Source of the DNA: Hyphomicrobiales bacterium
GTDB lineage: Bacteria > Pseudomonadota > Alphaproteobacteria > Rhizobiales > Xanthobacteraceae
Direction: 5' to 3'
Assembly (NCBI GenBank): GCA_017305665.1
Contig: JAFKKH010000021.1
Coordinates: 62,001 to 126,000, forward strand
Length of the DNA: 64,000 nucleotides
Below, in pieces: positions 42,879-52,341 of this stretch. The notes beneath the pieces were generated by a model. It saw only the letters and a list, made by a program, of their open reading frames with translations. It did not search any database and was not told where the DNA came from. The position numbers and the translations under genes were made by a program. The first letter of the stretch is position 1, and every line of letters begins with the position of its first letter.

Positions 42879-45740
42879 ATGATCGGCGCGCTTGCCCGCA
42901 AGTTTTTCGGTTCCGCCAACGATCGGCGGGTCAAGGGATACCAATCCCGCGTCAATGCCATCAACGCGCTCGAACCCGAAGTTGCCGCGCTGTCCGACGA
43001 GGCCCTGAAGGCACGCACCGCCGAGTTCAAGCAGCAGCTCGCCGACGGCAAGACCCTCGACGACATTCTGGTTCCCGCTTTCGCCACCGTGCGCGAGGCG
43101 GCCAAGCGCACCCTCGGCCAGCGCCATTTCGACGTGCAGTTGATCGGCGGCATGGTGCTGCACGAGGGCGACATCGCCGAGATGAAGACCGGCGAAGGCA
43201 AGACGCTGGTCGCAACGCTCGCGGTTTATCTCAATGCGCTCGCCGGCGAGGGCGTTCATGTCGTCACCGTCAACGACTACCTCGCCACACGCGACTCCGG
43301 CTGGATGGGCCAGATCTACGGCTTCCTCGGGCTCACCACCGGCGTGATCGTCCACGGCCTCGACGACGCCGAGCGCAAGGCCGCCTACGCCTGCGACATC
43401 ACCTACGGCACCAACAACGAATACGGCTTCGACTATCTGCGCGACAACATGAAGTACCGGCTGGAGGATATGGTTCAGCGCGAGCACTTCTTCGCCATCG
43501 TCGACGAAGTCGACTCGATCCTGATCGACGAGGCGCGCACGCCGCTGATCATTTCCGGCCCGCTCGACGATCGCTCCGAATTCTACAACACCATCGACAC
43601 CTTCATGCCCAGTCTGGAGAAGGTGACCGACTTCGAGGTCGACGAGAAGCAGCGCACGGTGACGCTGACCGAAGCCGGCATGGAGAAGATCGAGACGCTG
43701 CTGCGCGACGCCGGCCAGCTCAAGGGCGACTCGCTGTACGACATCGAGAACGTCTCGGTGGTTCACCACATCAATCAGGCGCTGCGCGCGCATTCGCTGT
43801 TCACGCGCGACAAGGACTACATCGTGCGCGACGGCGAGGTCGTCATCATCGACGAATTCACCGGCCGCATGATGCCGGGCCGCCGCTATTCCGAAGGCCT
43901 GCATCAGGCGCTGGAGGCGAAAGAGCATCAGCCGGTGCAGCCGGAAAACCAGACGCTCGCCTCGATCACGTTCCAGAACTACTTCCGCATGTACAAGAAG
44001 CTCGCGGGCATGACCGGCACCGCGGCGACCGAAGCAGACGAACTGTTCGACATCTACAAGCTCGAGGTCGTGGAGATCCCGACCAACCTGCCGATCGCGC
44101 GCCTCGACGAGGACGACGAGGTCTATCGCACCCAGAACGAGAAGTACGCGGCGATCCTGGCTGAGGTCGAGCGCGCCAACGCGCGGATGCAGCCGGTTCT
44201 GGTCGGCACGGCGTCGATTGAGAAATCGGAAGTGCTCGCCGATTACCTGAAGAACCACGGCTACAAGCAGATCGACTTCGGAAATCCCAAGTCGATGCAG
44301 AAGCTCTACGCCGCGGCCCGCGCCGGCAAGCCGGCAAAGCTGTTCGCGGTGCTGAACGCGCGCTTCCACGAGCAGGAAGCCTACATCGTTGCGGAGGCCG
44401 GCGTGCCCGGCGCGATCACCATCGCGACCAACATGGCCGGCCGCGGCACCGACATCAAGCTCGGCGGCTCGCTCGAGATGCGCGCCGCCATGGAGACCGC
44501 CGAGATCACCGATGAGGCCGAGAAGGCTGCGAAGGTCGCCGAGATCAAGGCCGACATCGAGCGCTTCCGCGAGATGGTGCTGAAAGCCGAGGACGTCATC
44601 GAGGTCGAGCCCGCCAAGGGCTCGAAGTCGGCCAAGACCGTGACGCGGCCCGGCGGGCTCTACATCATCGGCTCCGAACGCCACGAGTCGCGCCGCATCG
44701 ACAACCAGTTGCGCGGCCGTTCCGGCCGTCAGGGCGACCCCGGCCGCTCGAAATTCTTCCTGTCGCTGGAAGACGACCTGATGCGGATCTTCGGCTCCGA
44801 TCGGCTCGACACCATGCTGACCCGTCTCGGCCTCAAGGAAGGCGAGGCGATCATCCATCCCTGGATCAACAAGGCGCTGGAAAAGGCGCAGCAGAAGGTC
44901 GAGGCGCGCAACTTCGACATCCGCAAGAATCTTCTGAAATACGACGACGTGCAGAACGACCAGCGCAAGGTGATCTTCGATCAGCGCGTCGATCTGATGA
45001 AGAACGAGAGCGTCGCGGAAACCGTCGCCGACATGCGCCACGCCTTCGTCGACGACGTCGTCACCAAGCACGTGCCGGAAAACCAGTATGCCGAGCAGTG
45101 GGACGTCGCCGGGCTGAAGGACGAGCTGAAGCGTGTGCTCGACATCGATCTTCCGGTGGATGACTGGGCCAAGGAAGAGGGTATCGCCGACGAGGAGCTG
45201 CTGGCACGGATCGAGCAGCGCGTCGACGAGCACATGGCGGCGAAGGTTGCGCAGTGGGGCCCCGACGTGATGCGTTACGTCGAGAAGACCATCCTGTTGC
45301 AGACCCTCGATCAGCTCTGGCGCGAGCATCTGATCATGCTCGATCACCTGCGCCAGGTGATCGGCCTGCGCGGCTACGGCCAGCGCGATCCGTTGCAGGA
45401 GTACAAGTCCGAGGCGTTCAGCCTGTTCGAGGCGCTGATCGCGCACTTGCGCGAGGCGGTGACGGCGCAACTGATGCGCGTCGAGATCGTGCCGCCCGAG
45501 GAGGAGCAGCCGCTGCTGCCCGCGATGGAAGCCCATCATTTCGATCCGAACACCGGCGAGGATGCGATGGCGTACGCTCAGGGCAACTATGCCCAGGCAT
45601 CGCTGGCGCCGGCGGCGAATGCGGACCGGGCAAGCCGCGATCCCAACAATCCGGCGAGCTGGGGCAAGGTCGGCCGCAACGAGGATTGTCCCTGCGGCTC
45701 CGGCAAGAAGTACAAGCACTGTCACGGCCGCTACGCCTGA
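42879..45740 (+). CDS. secA: Preprotein translocase ATPase SecA
   Basis: A 953-residue SecA, motor of the Sec pathway, shuttling between cytosol and the SecYEG complex. Walker A is in [16 protein letters not shown] (about 100-115), the DEAD-like box in [18 protein letters not shown] (about 205-222), the preprotein cross-linking domain follows, and NBD2 has [18 protein letters not shown] (about 510). The C-terminal SEC-C zinc motif [14 protein letters not shown] is intact (about 938-951) and would bind SecB. Length is normal for rhizobia. The start is the ATG directly after AGGAATTTGGT. Long minus-strand frames across it are shadows of codon bias. Confidence 0.98.
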   Translation: MIGALARKFFGSANDRRVKGYQSRVNAINALEPEVAALSDEALKARTAEFKQQLADGKTLDDILVPAFATVREAAKRTLGQRHFDVQLIGGMVLHEGDIAEMKTGEGKTLVATLAVYLNALAGEGVHVVTVNDYLATRDSGWMGQIYGFLGLTTGVIVHGLDDAERKAAYACDITYGTNNEYGFDYLRDNMKYRLEDMVQREHFFAIVDEVDSILIDEARTPLIISGPLDDRSEFYNTIDTFMPSLEKVTDFEVDEKQRTVTLTEAGMEKIETLLRDAGQLKGDSLYDIENVSVVHHINQALRAHSLFTRDKDYIVRDGEVVIIDEFTGRMMPGRRYSEGLHQALEAKEHQPVQPENQTLASITFQNYFRMYKKLAGMTGTAATEADELFDIYKLEVVEIPTNLPIARLDEDDEVYRTQNEKYAAILAEVERANARMQPVLVGTASIEKSEVLADYLKNHGYKQIDFGNPKSMQKLYAAARAGKPAKLFAVLNARFHEQEAYIVAEAGVPGAITIATNMAGRGTDIKLGGSLEMRAAMETAEITDEAEKAAKVAEIKADIERFREMVLKAEDVIEVEPAKGSKSAKTVTRPGGLYIIGSERHESRRIDNQLRGRSGRQGDPGRSKFFLSLEDDLMRIFGSDRLDTMLTRLGLKEGEAIIHPWINKALEKAQQKVEARNFDIRKNLLKYDDVQNDQRKVIFDQRVDLMKNESVAETVADMRHAFVDDVVTKHVPENQYAEQWDVAGLKDELKRVLDIDLPVDDWAKEEGIADEELLARIEQRVDEHMAAKVAQWGPDVMRYVEKTILLQTLDQLWREHLIMLDHLRQVIGLRGYGQRDPLQEYKSEAFSLFEALIAHLREAVTAQLMRVEIVPPEEEQPLLPAMEAHHFDPNTGEDAMAYAQGNYAQASLAPAANADRASRDPNNPASWGKVGRNEDCPCGSGKKYKHCHGRYA

Positions 45741-45846
45741 GCCGAGTCCTCTCCACGCACGCGTCCGCGCTCCATGCGCGCGCCTTGCCTATCTTGCGCG
45801 ACAGCCGTTGACCGTCAGGCGCGATGAGCGCGCTTGATGCGCGATC

Positions 45847-46005
45847 TCACGGTTGCCTGTGCCGCTTCATGCAAAGCTGCTTATCGGCCGTCTTGTGCTG
45901 GAATCCGTACTGGATGCAGGCCTTGTCTTCCTCGGGAGTGTATTTCGAAATCTTCAGATAGATGCGGGACGGCTTGCCTTCGCCGTTGTGGAGGTCGCCG
46001 GCCAC
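45847..46005 (-). CDS. Possible small gene or 5'-truncated remnant
   Basis: Minus-strand frame open from 46050 to the TGA at 45847, with one usable start, GTG 46005 (52 residues). Despite its size it reads like protein: LHNGEGKPSRIYLKISKYT, then PEEDKACIQYGFQHKTADKQLCMKRHR, with two Cys and charged alternation. The open stretch upstream of the GTG (SCPATHAVQVAGDL) looks like part of the same protein, cut by a TGA at 46051-46053, which suggests a lost 5' end or a frameshift. I do not recognise a family. It lies in the 428-base gap between secA and the TPR gene. Confidence 0.4.
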   Translation of the reverse strand: MAGDLHNGEGKPSRIYLKISKYTPEEDKACIQYGFQHKTADKQLCMKRHRQP

Positions 46006-46168
46006 CTGGACTGCATGGGTGGCAGGACAGGAACTTCCTATCGATTGCCATCAAAAATATTTGGAAGGACAGGGCGCCGCGCGACTGGCGCAGTCCCGCC
46101 GTTGTGTCCAGACTGGCGTGATACTGATTTTTATTTTCGGCATTCGCCGGACAAGGATTTTGATCGCC

Positions 46169-46981
46169 ATGATTTCCCGCGACCTTCGGCCTCGTGCCGT
46201 CCTAGCGCTGACCGTTCTCGTTTCCGGCCTGGCCTTGACGGCGCCGGCCTTCGCCGACGTCACCGATCTCGACCGCAGGATCTGCGCCGACCGGAACGAG
46301 GATGCGGACAAGAAGATCGCGGCTTGTACGGTGGTGCTGGGTTATCCCTCCGAGCGCGCGCTGCACGCAAACGCCTATCACCAGCGCGGCCTGTCTTTTT
46401 TCCGGAAACAGAAGCTCGATTTTGCGATCGCCGACTACACAGAGGCGATCAAGCTCGATCCGAAATTCGCGTTCGCCTACGGCGCGCGGGCGCTGGCCTA
46501 CAGCCAGAAGGGCGATCACGACCGCGCCTTGCAGGATGCCAGTGAGGGTCTCAGGCTCGATCCAAAGTCTTTCGAGATGCGCATGCTTCGCGGATTTTGC
46601 TACCGGTTGGCGAAATCCTGGGACCTCGCGATCGCCGATTACAGTGAAGCGATCAAGCTGAAGCCGAACGTCTCGTCGCCGTACCTCGGCAGGGCGGACT
46701 CGTATCGCGACAAGGACGACGTCACGGCAGCGCTGGCCGATTACGATGTAGCGATCCGGCTCAGTCCCGGCAACGCGGCCTCCTATCGCCACCGTGCCCA
46801 GATGTTCTTCGATCGGAATGAGACCGACAAGGCGATCGCCGATTTCGATGCTGTCATCCGGATCGATCCAAAGGATGCCGTATCCTATGCGGCGCGATCC
46901 TACCTCCACAAGCAGAAGGGCGACGTCGCGCGCGCGGCAGCGGATCGCGAACAAGCGCGGAAGCTCGGATGGACGAAGTAG
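46169..46981 (+). CDS. Exported TPR-repeat protein
   Basis: A 270-residue protein with a signal peptide (RDLRPRAVLALTVLVSGLALTAPAFA-DV, cleavage near residue 30), then a Cys-containing helical segment (DRRICADRNEDADKKIAACTVVLG, a tetratricopeptide start seen in many rhizobial exported TPR proteins), and about five TPR units, for example AYHQRGLSFFRKQKLDFAIADYTEAIKLDP, AYGARALAYSQKGDHDRALQDASEGLRLDP and SYRHRAQMFFDRNETDKAIADFDAVIRIDP. The start ATG 46169 has AAGGA 12 bases upstream. It would act as a periplasmic protein-interaction scaffold. Partner proteins are unknown; the exported genes that follow are candidates. Confidence 0.85.
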   Translation: MISRDLRPRAVLALTVLVSGLALTAPAFADVTDLDRRICADRNEDADKKIAACTVVLGYPSERALHANAYHQRGLSFFRKQKLDFAIADYTEAIKLDPKFAFAYGARALAYSQKGDHDRALQDASEGLRLDPKSFEMRMLRGFCYRLAKSWDLAIADYSEAIKLKPNVSSPYLGRADSYRDKDDVTAALADYDVAIRLSPGNAASYRHRAQMFFDRNETDKAIADFDAVIRIDPKDAVSYAARSYLHKQKGDVARAAADREQARKLGWTK

Positions 46982-47009
46982 GTGCGGTTGCGGCCGAACG
47001 TGATGGCGC

Positions 47010-47609
47010 TTAGTCGAGCGCGCGAGCTTCCTTTTCGGAGCTGAAAACGCGGCACTGTCCCTTGTCCAGCTGATACTTGTAGTCGGCTATGTTGCCAGGT
47101 GCCTTATCGCCGTTGCTGCGGGTGGCTTCGGAATTCACCTGGTGGACCGTTCGCACATAGTTCACCAGCCGGCACCCGTCCCCACCGGTTTCGAAGCTCA
47201 GGACAGATTCGATTTTCATGATCGAGGTCAGGGATGAGCGCAGATAGAAGTCCTTCGTCGTGCCCGTCCATTTCAGGGTGGTTCGTGCGCCGTCCGTTGA
47301 GCAGCTCATCCGGCCGATGATCGTTTCCTCCATCGTCTCGGTCTTCGAATAATCCTTCTTGAGAGGCGTGCTGCTGTTCGTCGGACATGCGATGCCGATC
47401 CATTCGTGCCCGGCTTTGGTGACGCTGACGACCGTTCGGTCCTGGAAGCACTTCTTGTCTTCGATCTTTGCGCCATCCTTGAACGAGGTAACGCACACGT
47501 TCCGTTCGAGCCTGAGCCACTTCCCTGCCAGGTCCGCGGCTGCCTCCGGGCAACCGGCCGTTGTGCCAAACAGCAATACAAGCGCCGCTAGAGGAAAAGT
47601 CGAACGCAT
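47010..47609 (-). CDS. Exported hypothetical protein, Cys-containing
   Basis: A 199-residue protein of unknown family. The N-terminus (MRSTFPLAALVLLFGTTAGC, then PEAAADLAGKW) is an export signal; TAGC could be a lipobox although Thr at that place is unusual, so either a lipoprotein or a soluble periplasmic protein. The mature part has Cys at NVCVTSF, KKCFQD, IACPTN, RMSCST, DGCRLV and GQCRVF, consistent with disulfides, and a beta-rich pattern (WLRLERN, TTLKWTGTTKDFYLRSSLTSIMKIESVLSF). It is divergent from 47874-49055 across a region with 14-base tandem repeats. Confidence 0.72.
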   Translation of the reverse strand: MRSTFPLAALVLLFGTTAGCPEAAADLAGKWLRLERNVCVTSFKDGAKIEDKKCFQDRTVVSVTKAGHEWIGIACPTNSSTPLKKDYSKTETMEETIIGRMSCSTDGARTTLKWTGTTKDFYLRSSLTSIMKIESVLSFETGGDGCRLVNYVRTVHQVNSEATRSNGDKAPGNIADYKYQLDKGQCRVFSSEKEARALD

Positions 47610-47642
47610 CGGACACCTGTGAATTCGTCAAAGAAAGCCATG

Positions 47643-47698
47643 TCTGCAAAATCGTGTCTGCAAAATCGTGTCTGGAAAATCGTGTTTGTAAAATCATG
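47643..47698. repeat. Four tandem 14-bp repeats in a divergent promoter region
   Basis: Unit TCTGCAAAATCGTG at 47643-47656 and 47657-47670 (identical), 47671-47684 (one change) and 47685-47698 (three changes: TTTGTAAAATCATG). The array sits 33 bases upstream of the 47609 start codon and 175 bases upstream of the 47874 start. The 14-base period is not a multiple of three and is about 1.3 helical turns. Suggests repeated protein binding sites or a recent slippage expansion. Confidence 0.9.
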
Positions 47699-47873
47699 CC
47701 AGAAGGCCAAATCGGGCCGCCCTCGGCAGCCGCAACATATCATTCCCGGTTGGACCGGCAATCGATTCCGATCCGAACAAGGATAATCAGTTCGGCCGTT
47801 CGGCCTGGATTGCATCCCGTCACCGGTCCGATATTCTCAAACAGATTTTTTCATTATTTTTTCGAGTCCTTTC

Positions 47874-49055
47874 ATGCGCAAGTTTATTTTCTCCGCGCTG
47901 TTGCTGTTGGCCGGCGCGAGCATTGCTCATTCGGAAAACCTGAACTTGAAATTCGGGCCGACCTGGTCCTGCAAGATGATCTCCGCTGAACTCGCTCAGC
48001 GATATGAAGCCTGTCGTGTCTGCGAACGGCAGGGCAAGGATTTCGATCCGGATGCGAAAGAGCCGTGCGTCGACAAGGTCAATCCGCTCTCCCTGCGCGG
48101 AAAGGTGCGACGATGGATGGGCATGGCGGACGACGAGAAGCCGGATGCCGCGACAGAGCTCGCCGACCGGCAGGCGCGTCAGCGGCAGATCGACAATGAG
48201 GCGAAGCAGCGCGCGACAGCCGAGCAGGAGCGCAGGCGACGCGAGTCGGATGTCAGCGGCGCGGGTGGTGCAGCCGCGGGCCGCGATCAGGAGGAACTGG
48301 CGAAGCTGAACGGCGAGATGGAAGGCATGGAGCTCGGCCAGAAAAAGGACGCACAGCGCCGCAGCGAGCAGGAACTGGCGGCGCTGAACAGCGAAATGGA
48401 GAGCATGGAGGCGCGTCAGAAAAAGGAGGCCAATCGCCGCAAGTTCGATCAACAGATGAAGGCGGCGGGCAGTCTGTTCAAGTTCGACGAGCCGTCACCG
48501 CCGAAGGAGCCGCTCAAGGCCGAGCGGGCACCGCCGCCGCCTCCGGACGAATTCGGGCCCAACGTCGTCGTCTTCGCGCTCAAGAACACCTGGAAATATA
48601 CCGTCCATCTCAATTTCCACTCCAAAACCCGCGATGCGATCTGGCCCGGCAATAACAAGGCCTACGTGCTGGACGACTCGCGGGTTCACAAGGTGCGCTT
48701 GCGCTGCCAGCCGCGTGAAAAGATCTGTTATGGCGCCTGGTCGGCCGGCAACAGGAATACCTATTGGGGTGTTGGTCCGGACGGCGATCAGGGTTGCGAG
48801 AACTGCTGCGCCGTCTGCGGCGCGACCTCCATCTCCAGTCACGATTTGATCTACGTGCCGGGACGCGACAACGGCGGGGGCGGTGTCGCGAGTTCGAGTG
48901 CGATCAGCGCCGCCGATCTGCTGGGTGCCGCGGTGGGAATTGCCGGCGTGGTGGCAGGCAGCGGAGGCGGGGGCGGCGGCTCCTACAGAGCGCCGTCGGT
49001 CCCGCGCGGCGGCGTTCCCCGCAATCGGGACAGCGGCGTGTCAGGCGGACGTTGA
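47874..49055 (+). CDS. Exported hypothetical protein with coiled coil and Cys-rich C-terminal domain
   Basis: A 393-residue protein. Signal peptide 1-20 (MRKFIFSALLLLAGASIAHS). Residues 25-70 have paired Cys (SCKMISAELAQRYEACRVCERQGKDFD, EPCVDKV). Residues 85-205 are a charged coiled coil with two near-repeats (ELAKLNGEMEGMELGQKKDAQRR and ELAALNSEMESMEARQKKEANRR). Residues 225-325 form a distinct domain: VVVFALKNTWKYTVHLNFHSK, DAIWPGNNKAYVLDD, ICYGAWSAGNRNTYWGVGPD and GCENCCAVCG. The tail is glycine-rich. I do not recognise a named family. It is followed by a second exported Cys protein, with the stop and an alternative start of the next gene overlapping. Confidence 0.75.
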   Translation: MRKFIFSALLLLAGASIAHSENLNLKFGPTWSCKMISAELAQRYEACRVCERQGKDFDPDAKEPCVDKVNPLSLRGKVRRWMGMADDEKPDAATELADRQARQRQIDNEAKQRATAEQERRRRESDVSGAGGAAAGRDQEELAKLNGEMEGMELGQKKDAQRRSEQELAALNSEMESMEARQKKEANRRKFDQQMKAAGSLFKFDEPSPPKEPLKAERAPPPPPDEFGPNVVVFALKNTWKYTVHLNFHSKTRDAIWPGNNKAYVLDDSRVHKVRLRCQPREKICYGAWSAGNRNTYWGVGPDGDQGCENCCAVCGATSISSHDLIYVPGRDNGGGGVASSSAISAADLLGAAVGIAGVVAGSGGGGGGSYRAPSVPRGGVPRNRDSGVSGGR

Positions 49056-49075
49056 TGCGGCGTCGGAGAGTCGGC

Positions 49076-49393
49076 ATGCGGATATGGGCGGTTGCGGTCA
49101 TCGCGACTTTCGGTTCGGGCGCCGCGCACGCCGGCTGTCCGAACGACTATCGCAAGCTCGATGAGCATGCCTGGCAGGCGACGGAGGCTTTCAACGAAGC
49201 GGATGCCTCAAGCCGATGCGGGAAAGCGCGGCAGCTTGTCGATGCCGAGCGGAAACTCTTGCGCTTCGTCGAGGAATATCAGGTCCAGTGCGTGCTGGAT
49301 CAGGAGATCATCGACGTTCAGCAGCGCCGCGTTGCCAAGGCCGATGCCGCGCTGGCTCAGGCGTGCAGCCGTTCGCGTGCGCTTCGCCGCTGA
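49076..49393 (+). CDS. Small exported helical protein with four cysteines
   Basis: A 105-residue protein; start ATG 49076 follows GGAGAG and gives a proper signal peptide (MRIWAVAVIATFGSGAAHA-GC). An alternative ATG at 49055 overlaps the previous stop as TGATG and adds seven residues. The mature 86 residues are helical (KLDEHAWQATEAFNEADASS, RQLVDAERKLLRFVEEYQ) with Cys in GCPND, SRCGKA, VQCVLD and AQACSR, likely two disulfides. No family recognised. Cotranscription with 47874-49055 is likely, so the products may work together in the periplasm. The gene converges on the L,D-transpeptidase gene. Confidence 0.68.
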   Translation: MRIWAVAVIATFGSGAAHAGCPNDYRKLDEHAWQATEAFNEADASSRCGKARQLVDAERKLLRFVEEYQVQCVLDQEIIDVQQRRVAKADAALAQACSRSRALRR

Positions 49394-49426
49394 TCGGCCG
49401 GTGTCAGGCGGGACGCGGGAGCAGCG

Positions 49427-50923
49427 TCAGCGGAATGCCGAGAAGCGGCTGTCGAATGAATTCGACGATACCACCGGTGCCGCGCCGGGAATGGCGGCCG
49501 GCGGCGTCGGCGCGTCGCTGGAGACCGCGGGCTTGAATGGCGGGCGCGCCGCGGTTGCGACCTGCTTTGGCTCGGCCGGTCTTTCAGTCGTTCTTTCGGC
49601 GGTCTTCTCTCTCGCTTTGGGCGGCGTCGCGTGCTTCGCAGCCGCCATGCGATGTGGAGCGTGCCGCGGCGCCACGACCTTCGGCTGTGCCGGAGGGAGC
49701 TTCGCGGAGGCGGTGCTGTCGCTGCCGCCCAGGCCGATCTTGCGGGCGAAGCTGCTGAAGATGTTGTCCGAGTCGGCGTTCGGCGCGGCGGAGGCGAACA
49801 GCGCCGACGACGGCTTGGTCACGGCAACGACCGGTTCGGACGGGGCGGCCGCTACGACCGAACTCGCCGTCGGATCGTGCGGCGGGTTGACGGTGGCGGG
49901 GATGGTGCCGGGTGCGGGCGAATAGGTTGCGAGCCGCTGGCTCGGCTCGACCGGGTCGGACAATCCCGTCTGCCCGTCCGGCAGCTTGGCGGCGAACACA
50001 CGGTTCATGCCGCCGTCGATGCCGGTGTTGAGGCGCGCCACCGGCGTTCCCTTCGTAATCAGCTTCGCGATCGCGGCGTTGTCCCGTTGCTCCTTGTCAT
50101 GCACGGCGCTGGCGATGTCGTCGGGGATCACATAGGCCGGGCACTTCGCCGACGCATTGAACATCAGCGGCTTGGTCGAACCCGGCGGCGGCGCCGGATC
50201 GAACACGTACTTGTGCTCGCAGAACTCGACCTTCGGCTCCTGATGCGTCACCTCGAAATGATCGTTGCCTTCCTTGATCATCTTCCAGAACGGCATGTTC
50301 GGATTATTGCGATGCTTCGCAAAATTCACCGGCGTCATGCGGAACGGATAGGCCTGGAACTGGAACGCGCGCTGGCCGCCGAAGAACGATTCACGGCCGA
50401 GTGCATAGATTTCGGCGATCTGTTCGTCGGTCATGGCGTAGCAACCGCGCGAGGAGCAGTCGCCATGCACCATCAATTCGGAGCCGGTGCGGCCGAGCGA
50501 CTTGTCGAACGCGTTGGGATAGCCGGTGTTGAACGAGAGATAGTAGGCCGACTTCGGATTCATCTGGGCCGGCGAGATGCTGTAGAATCCTTCTGGCGCC
50601 TGACGGTCGCCTTCGCGCACCTTCGGCCCGAGATCGCCGGACCAGCGGCAGATCGGATAGGTCTTCAAGAGCGCGAACTTGCCGGAGCGATCCTGCTTCC
50701 AGACCTCGAGTTCGGCTTCCTGCTTGAACAGACGAATCAGGATCGGCGACTGCAGGTCCATGTCCTTTTCGGTCATGGTGGCGACGAGCTTTGGCGGAAC
50801 GGGCTGATTGGCCTTGGCGTTGCTGGCGAGCGAAACGTCATCGCTGTTGCAACCGGCCAGCAGCGCGCCGGCCGCGAGCACGACCGACGTCATAAGCGCG
50901 CGACCAATCGTGCGCCAGATCAA
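49427..50923 (-). CDS. YafK-type L,D-transpeptidase family lipoprotein with long Pro/Ala-rich tail
   Basis: A 498-residue protein. I start at TTG 50923, which has GGAG 7 bases upstream and yields a good lipoprotein signal (RTIGRALMTSVVLAAGALLAGC-NSD); ATG 50893 and TTG 51025 are alternatives. The YkuD/YafK domain (about 50-245) ends in the catalytic motif MVHGDCSSRGCYAMTD, where His and Cys act in cleaving or forming peptidoglycan cross-links. Members also remove Lpp-like linkages. The C-terminal 200 residues are low-complexity, rich in Pro, Ala and Lys (PAQPKVVAPRHAPHRMAAAKH), perhaps wall-binding or a spacer. Outer-leaflet periplasmic location is inferred from the signal. Confidence 0.85.
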   Translation of the reverse strand: MIWRTIGRALMTSVVLAAGALLAGCNSDDVSLASNAKANQPVPPKLVATMTEKDMDLQSPILIRLFKQEAELEVWKQDRSGKFALLKTYPICRWSGDLGPKVREGDRQAPEGFYSISPAQMNPKSAYYLSFNTGYPNAFDKSLGRTGSELMVHGDCSSRGCYAMTDEQIAEIYALGRESFFGGQRAFQFQAYPFRMTPVNFAKHRNNPNMPFWKMIKEGNDHFEVTHQEPKVEFCEHKYVFDPAPPPGSTKPLMFNASAKCPAYVIPDDIASAVHDKEQRDNAAIAKLITKGTPVARLNTGIDGGMNRVFAAKLPDGQTGLSDPVEPSQRLATYSPAPGTIPATVNPPHDPTASSVVAAAPSEPVVAVTKPSSALFASAAPNADSDNIFSSFARKIGLGGSDSTASAKLPPAQPKVVAPRHAPHRMAAAKHATPPKAREKTAERTTERPAEPKQVATAARPPFKPAVSSDAPTPPAAIPGAAPVVSSNSFDSRFSAFR

Positions 50924-51173
50924 AGCAAAGCTCCGCAGATGATGGGCAAGCCTGCACCCCAAGTCATGGCGTCCGTGCCCCAAGCCATTGAATAAAATAT
51001 TATCCTTAAGCCTGCGCGCTCGCAAGCCGATCGGAGGGTCGCGGCGGCGGCCGCGGCTGTCATGGTGAATAGAGGCTAAACCGTTGTTTTCGGCGGAATA
51101 AAGCCGAATTTTAATTGCCCCGAAAAAGCCCGAATCCGGCGCGCCTAGCGACTGGACTTGGAGGCCCGCTCGG

Positions 51174-52136
51174 CTAGCTCAGCTTGCGGCCGATATCGAG
51201 GAATTTCTGGCGGCGCTGCTTGCGGATGGTGTCGCGGTCGAAATGCCCCAGCTCCTCGAACGCCTCGGCGATAGCGGTGCCGGTGGCTGCGATCACGCTG
51301 GCGGGGTCGCGGTGCGCGCCGCCGGGGGGTTCTTTCAGGATGGTGTCGATGACGCCGAAGCGCAGCAGGTCCTGCGCGGTGATCTTCATGTTGGTGGCGG
51401 CTTCCTGCGCCTTGGTGCCGTCGCGCCATAGGATCGAGGAGGCGGCTTCCGGCGAGATCACGCTGTAGATCGCGTGTTCCAGCATCAGCACCCGATTCGC
51501 GGTGGCGATCGCGATGGCGCCGCCCGAGCCGCCTTCGCCGATGATGACCGCGACATTGGGGACGCCGAGCGTGAGGCAGGCATCGGTCGAGCGCGCGATC
51601 GCCTCGGCCTGGCCGCGCTCCTCTGCGCCGATTCCGGGATAGGCGCCGGCGGTGTCGACCAGCGACAGCACGGGAATGCCGAAACGGTCAGCCATTTCCA
51701 TCAGCCGCACCGCCTTGCGATAGCCTTCGGGGCGCGCCATGCCGAAGTTATGCTTCAGCCGGCTCTCGGTGGAGGCGCCCTTTTCCTGACCGATGACGCA
51801 GATGCTTTCGCCGCGGAACCGGCCGAAGCCGCCGATCAGCGCTTCGTCCTCGCCGAACTTGCGGTCGCCCGACAGCGGCGTGAACTCGGTGATCAGCGCG
51901 TTGACGTAGTCGATGCAATGCGGCCGCTGCGGATGGCGCGCGACCTGGGTCTTCTGCCACGGCGTCAGATTGTCGTAGAGGTCCTTCAGCGCCTGTGCGG
52001 CCTTGTCCTCGATCCCGGCGATTTCGTCGCCGATGTCGCTGCCCGAGGCCGCGAGCGTGCGCAACTCGTCGATCTTCGAATCGAGTTCAGCGACGGGCTT
52101 TTCGAAGTCCAGGTAACTGCGCATGGGGTCCGGCAT
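51174..52136 (-). CDS. accA: Acetyl-CoA carboxylase carboxyltransferase subunit alpha
   Basis: A 320-residue subunit that with AccD transfers CO2 from biotin-BCCP to acetyl-CoA to form malonyl-CoA. It begins MRSYLDFEKPVAELDSKIDELR (from the second Met), with LYDNLTPWQKTQVARHPQRPHCIDYV and, in the crotonase-like core, VDTAGAYPGIGAEERGQAEAIARS, VIIGEGGSGGAIAIA and MLEHAIYSVISPEAASSILWRD. The C-terminal ITAQDLLRFGVIDTILKEPPGGAHRD is standard. AccD lies elsewhere. A gene of fatty acid synthesis, essential in most bacteria. Confidence 0.97.
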   Translation of the reverse strand: MPDPMRSYLDFEKPVAELDSKIDELRTLAASGSDIGDEIAGIEDKAAQALKDLYDNLTPWQKTQVARHPQRPHCIDYVNALITEFTPLSGDRKFGEDEALIGGFGRFRGESICVIGQEKGASTESRLKHNFGMARPEGYRKAVRLMEMADRFGIPVLSLVDTAGAYPGIGAEERGQAEAIARSTDACLTLGVPNVAVIIGEGGSGGAIAIATANRVLMLEHAIYSVISPEAASSILWRDGTKAQEAATNMKITAQDLLRFGVIDTILKEPPGGAHRDPASVIAATGTAIAEAFEELGHFDRDTIRKQRRQKFLDIGRKLS

Positions 52137-52341
52137 TCCGACAATATAGGGAGGAACTCGCCGCGGCGCGAAAGCTATTTCGGCGAGAGCGAAAGAAAGT
52201 CCTTTGATTCAATCGCTTAAGAGGGTGAGGTGAGTGGACGACCGGGTCTGCCAGATCAAGCCTGCATGGATGGCGGGAACGAGAGCAGGCTCTTTCGCGG
52301 CTCATGGCTCCGAAGTCAAGGCGGCGGGCGCTGCTGTGAAT

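Noticed and set aside
42801-45725. A 974-codon open frame on the minus strand opposite secA.
   Set aside because: It is exactly antisense to a clear full-length secA. Long antisense frames arise from strong third-position GC bias; the encoded sequence is rich in His, Leu, Val and Arg with no family features.
47104-47697. A 197-codon minus-strand frame starting in the 14-bp repeats.
   Set aside because: It overlaps the exported protein gene 47010-47609 in another frame. Its start (MILQTRFSRHDFADTILQ) is translated from the repeats and has no signal peptide or coding bias.
47643-47698. A CRISPR array.
   Set aside because: The 14-base units are directly abutting with no spacers and no cas genes are near.
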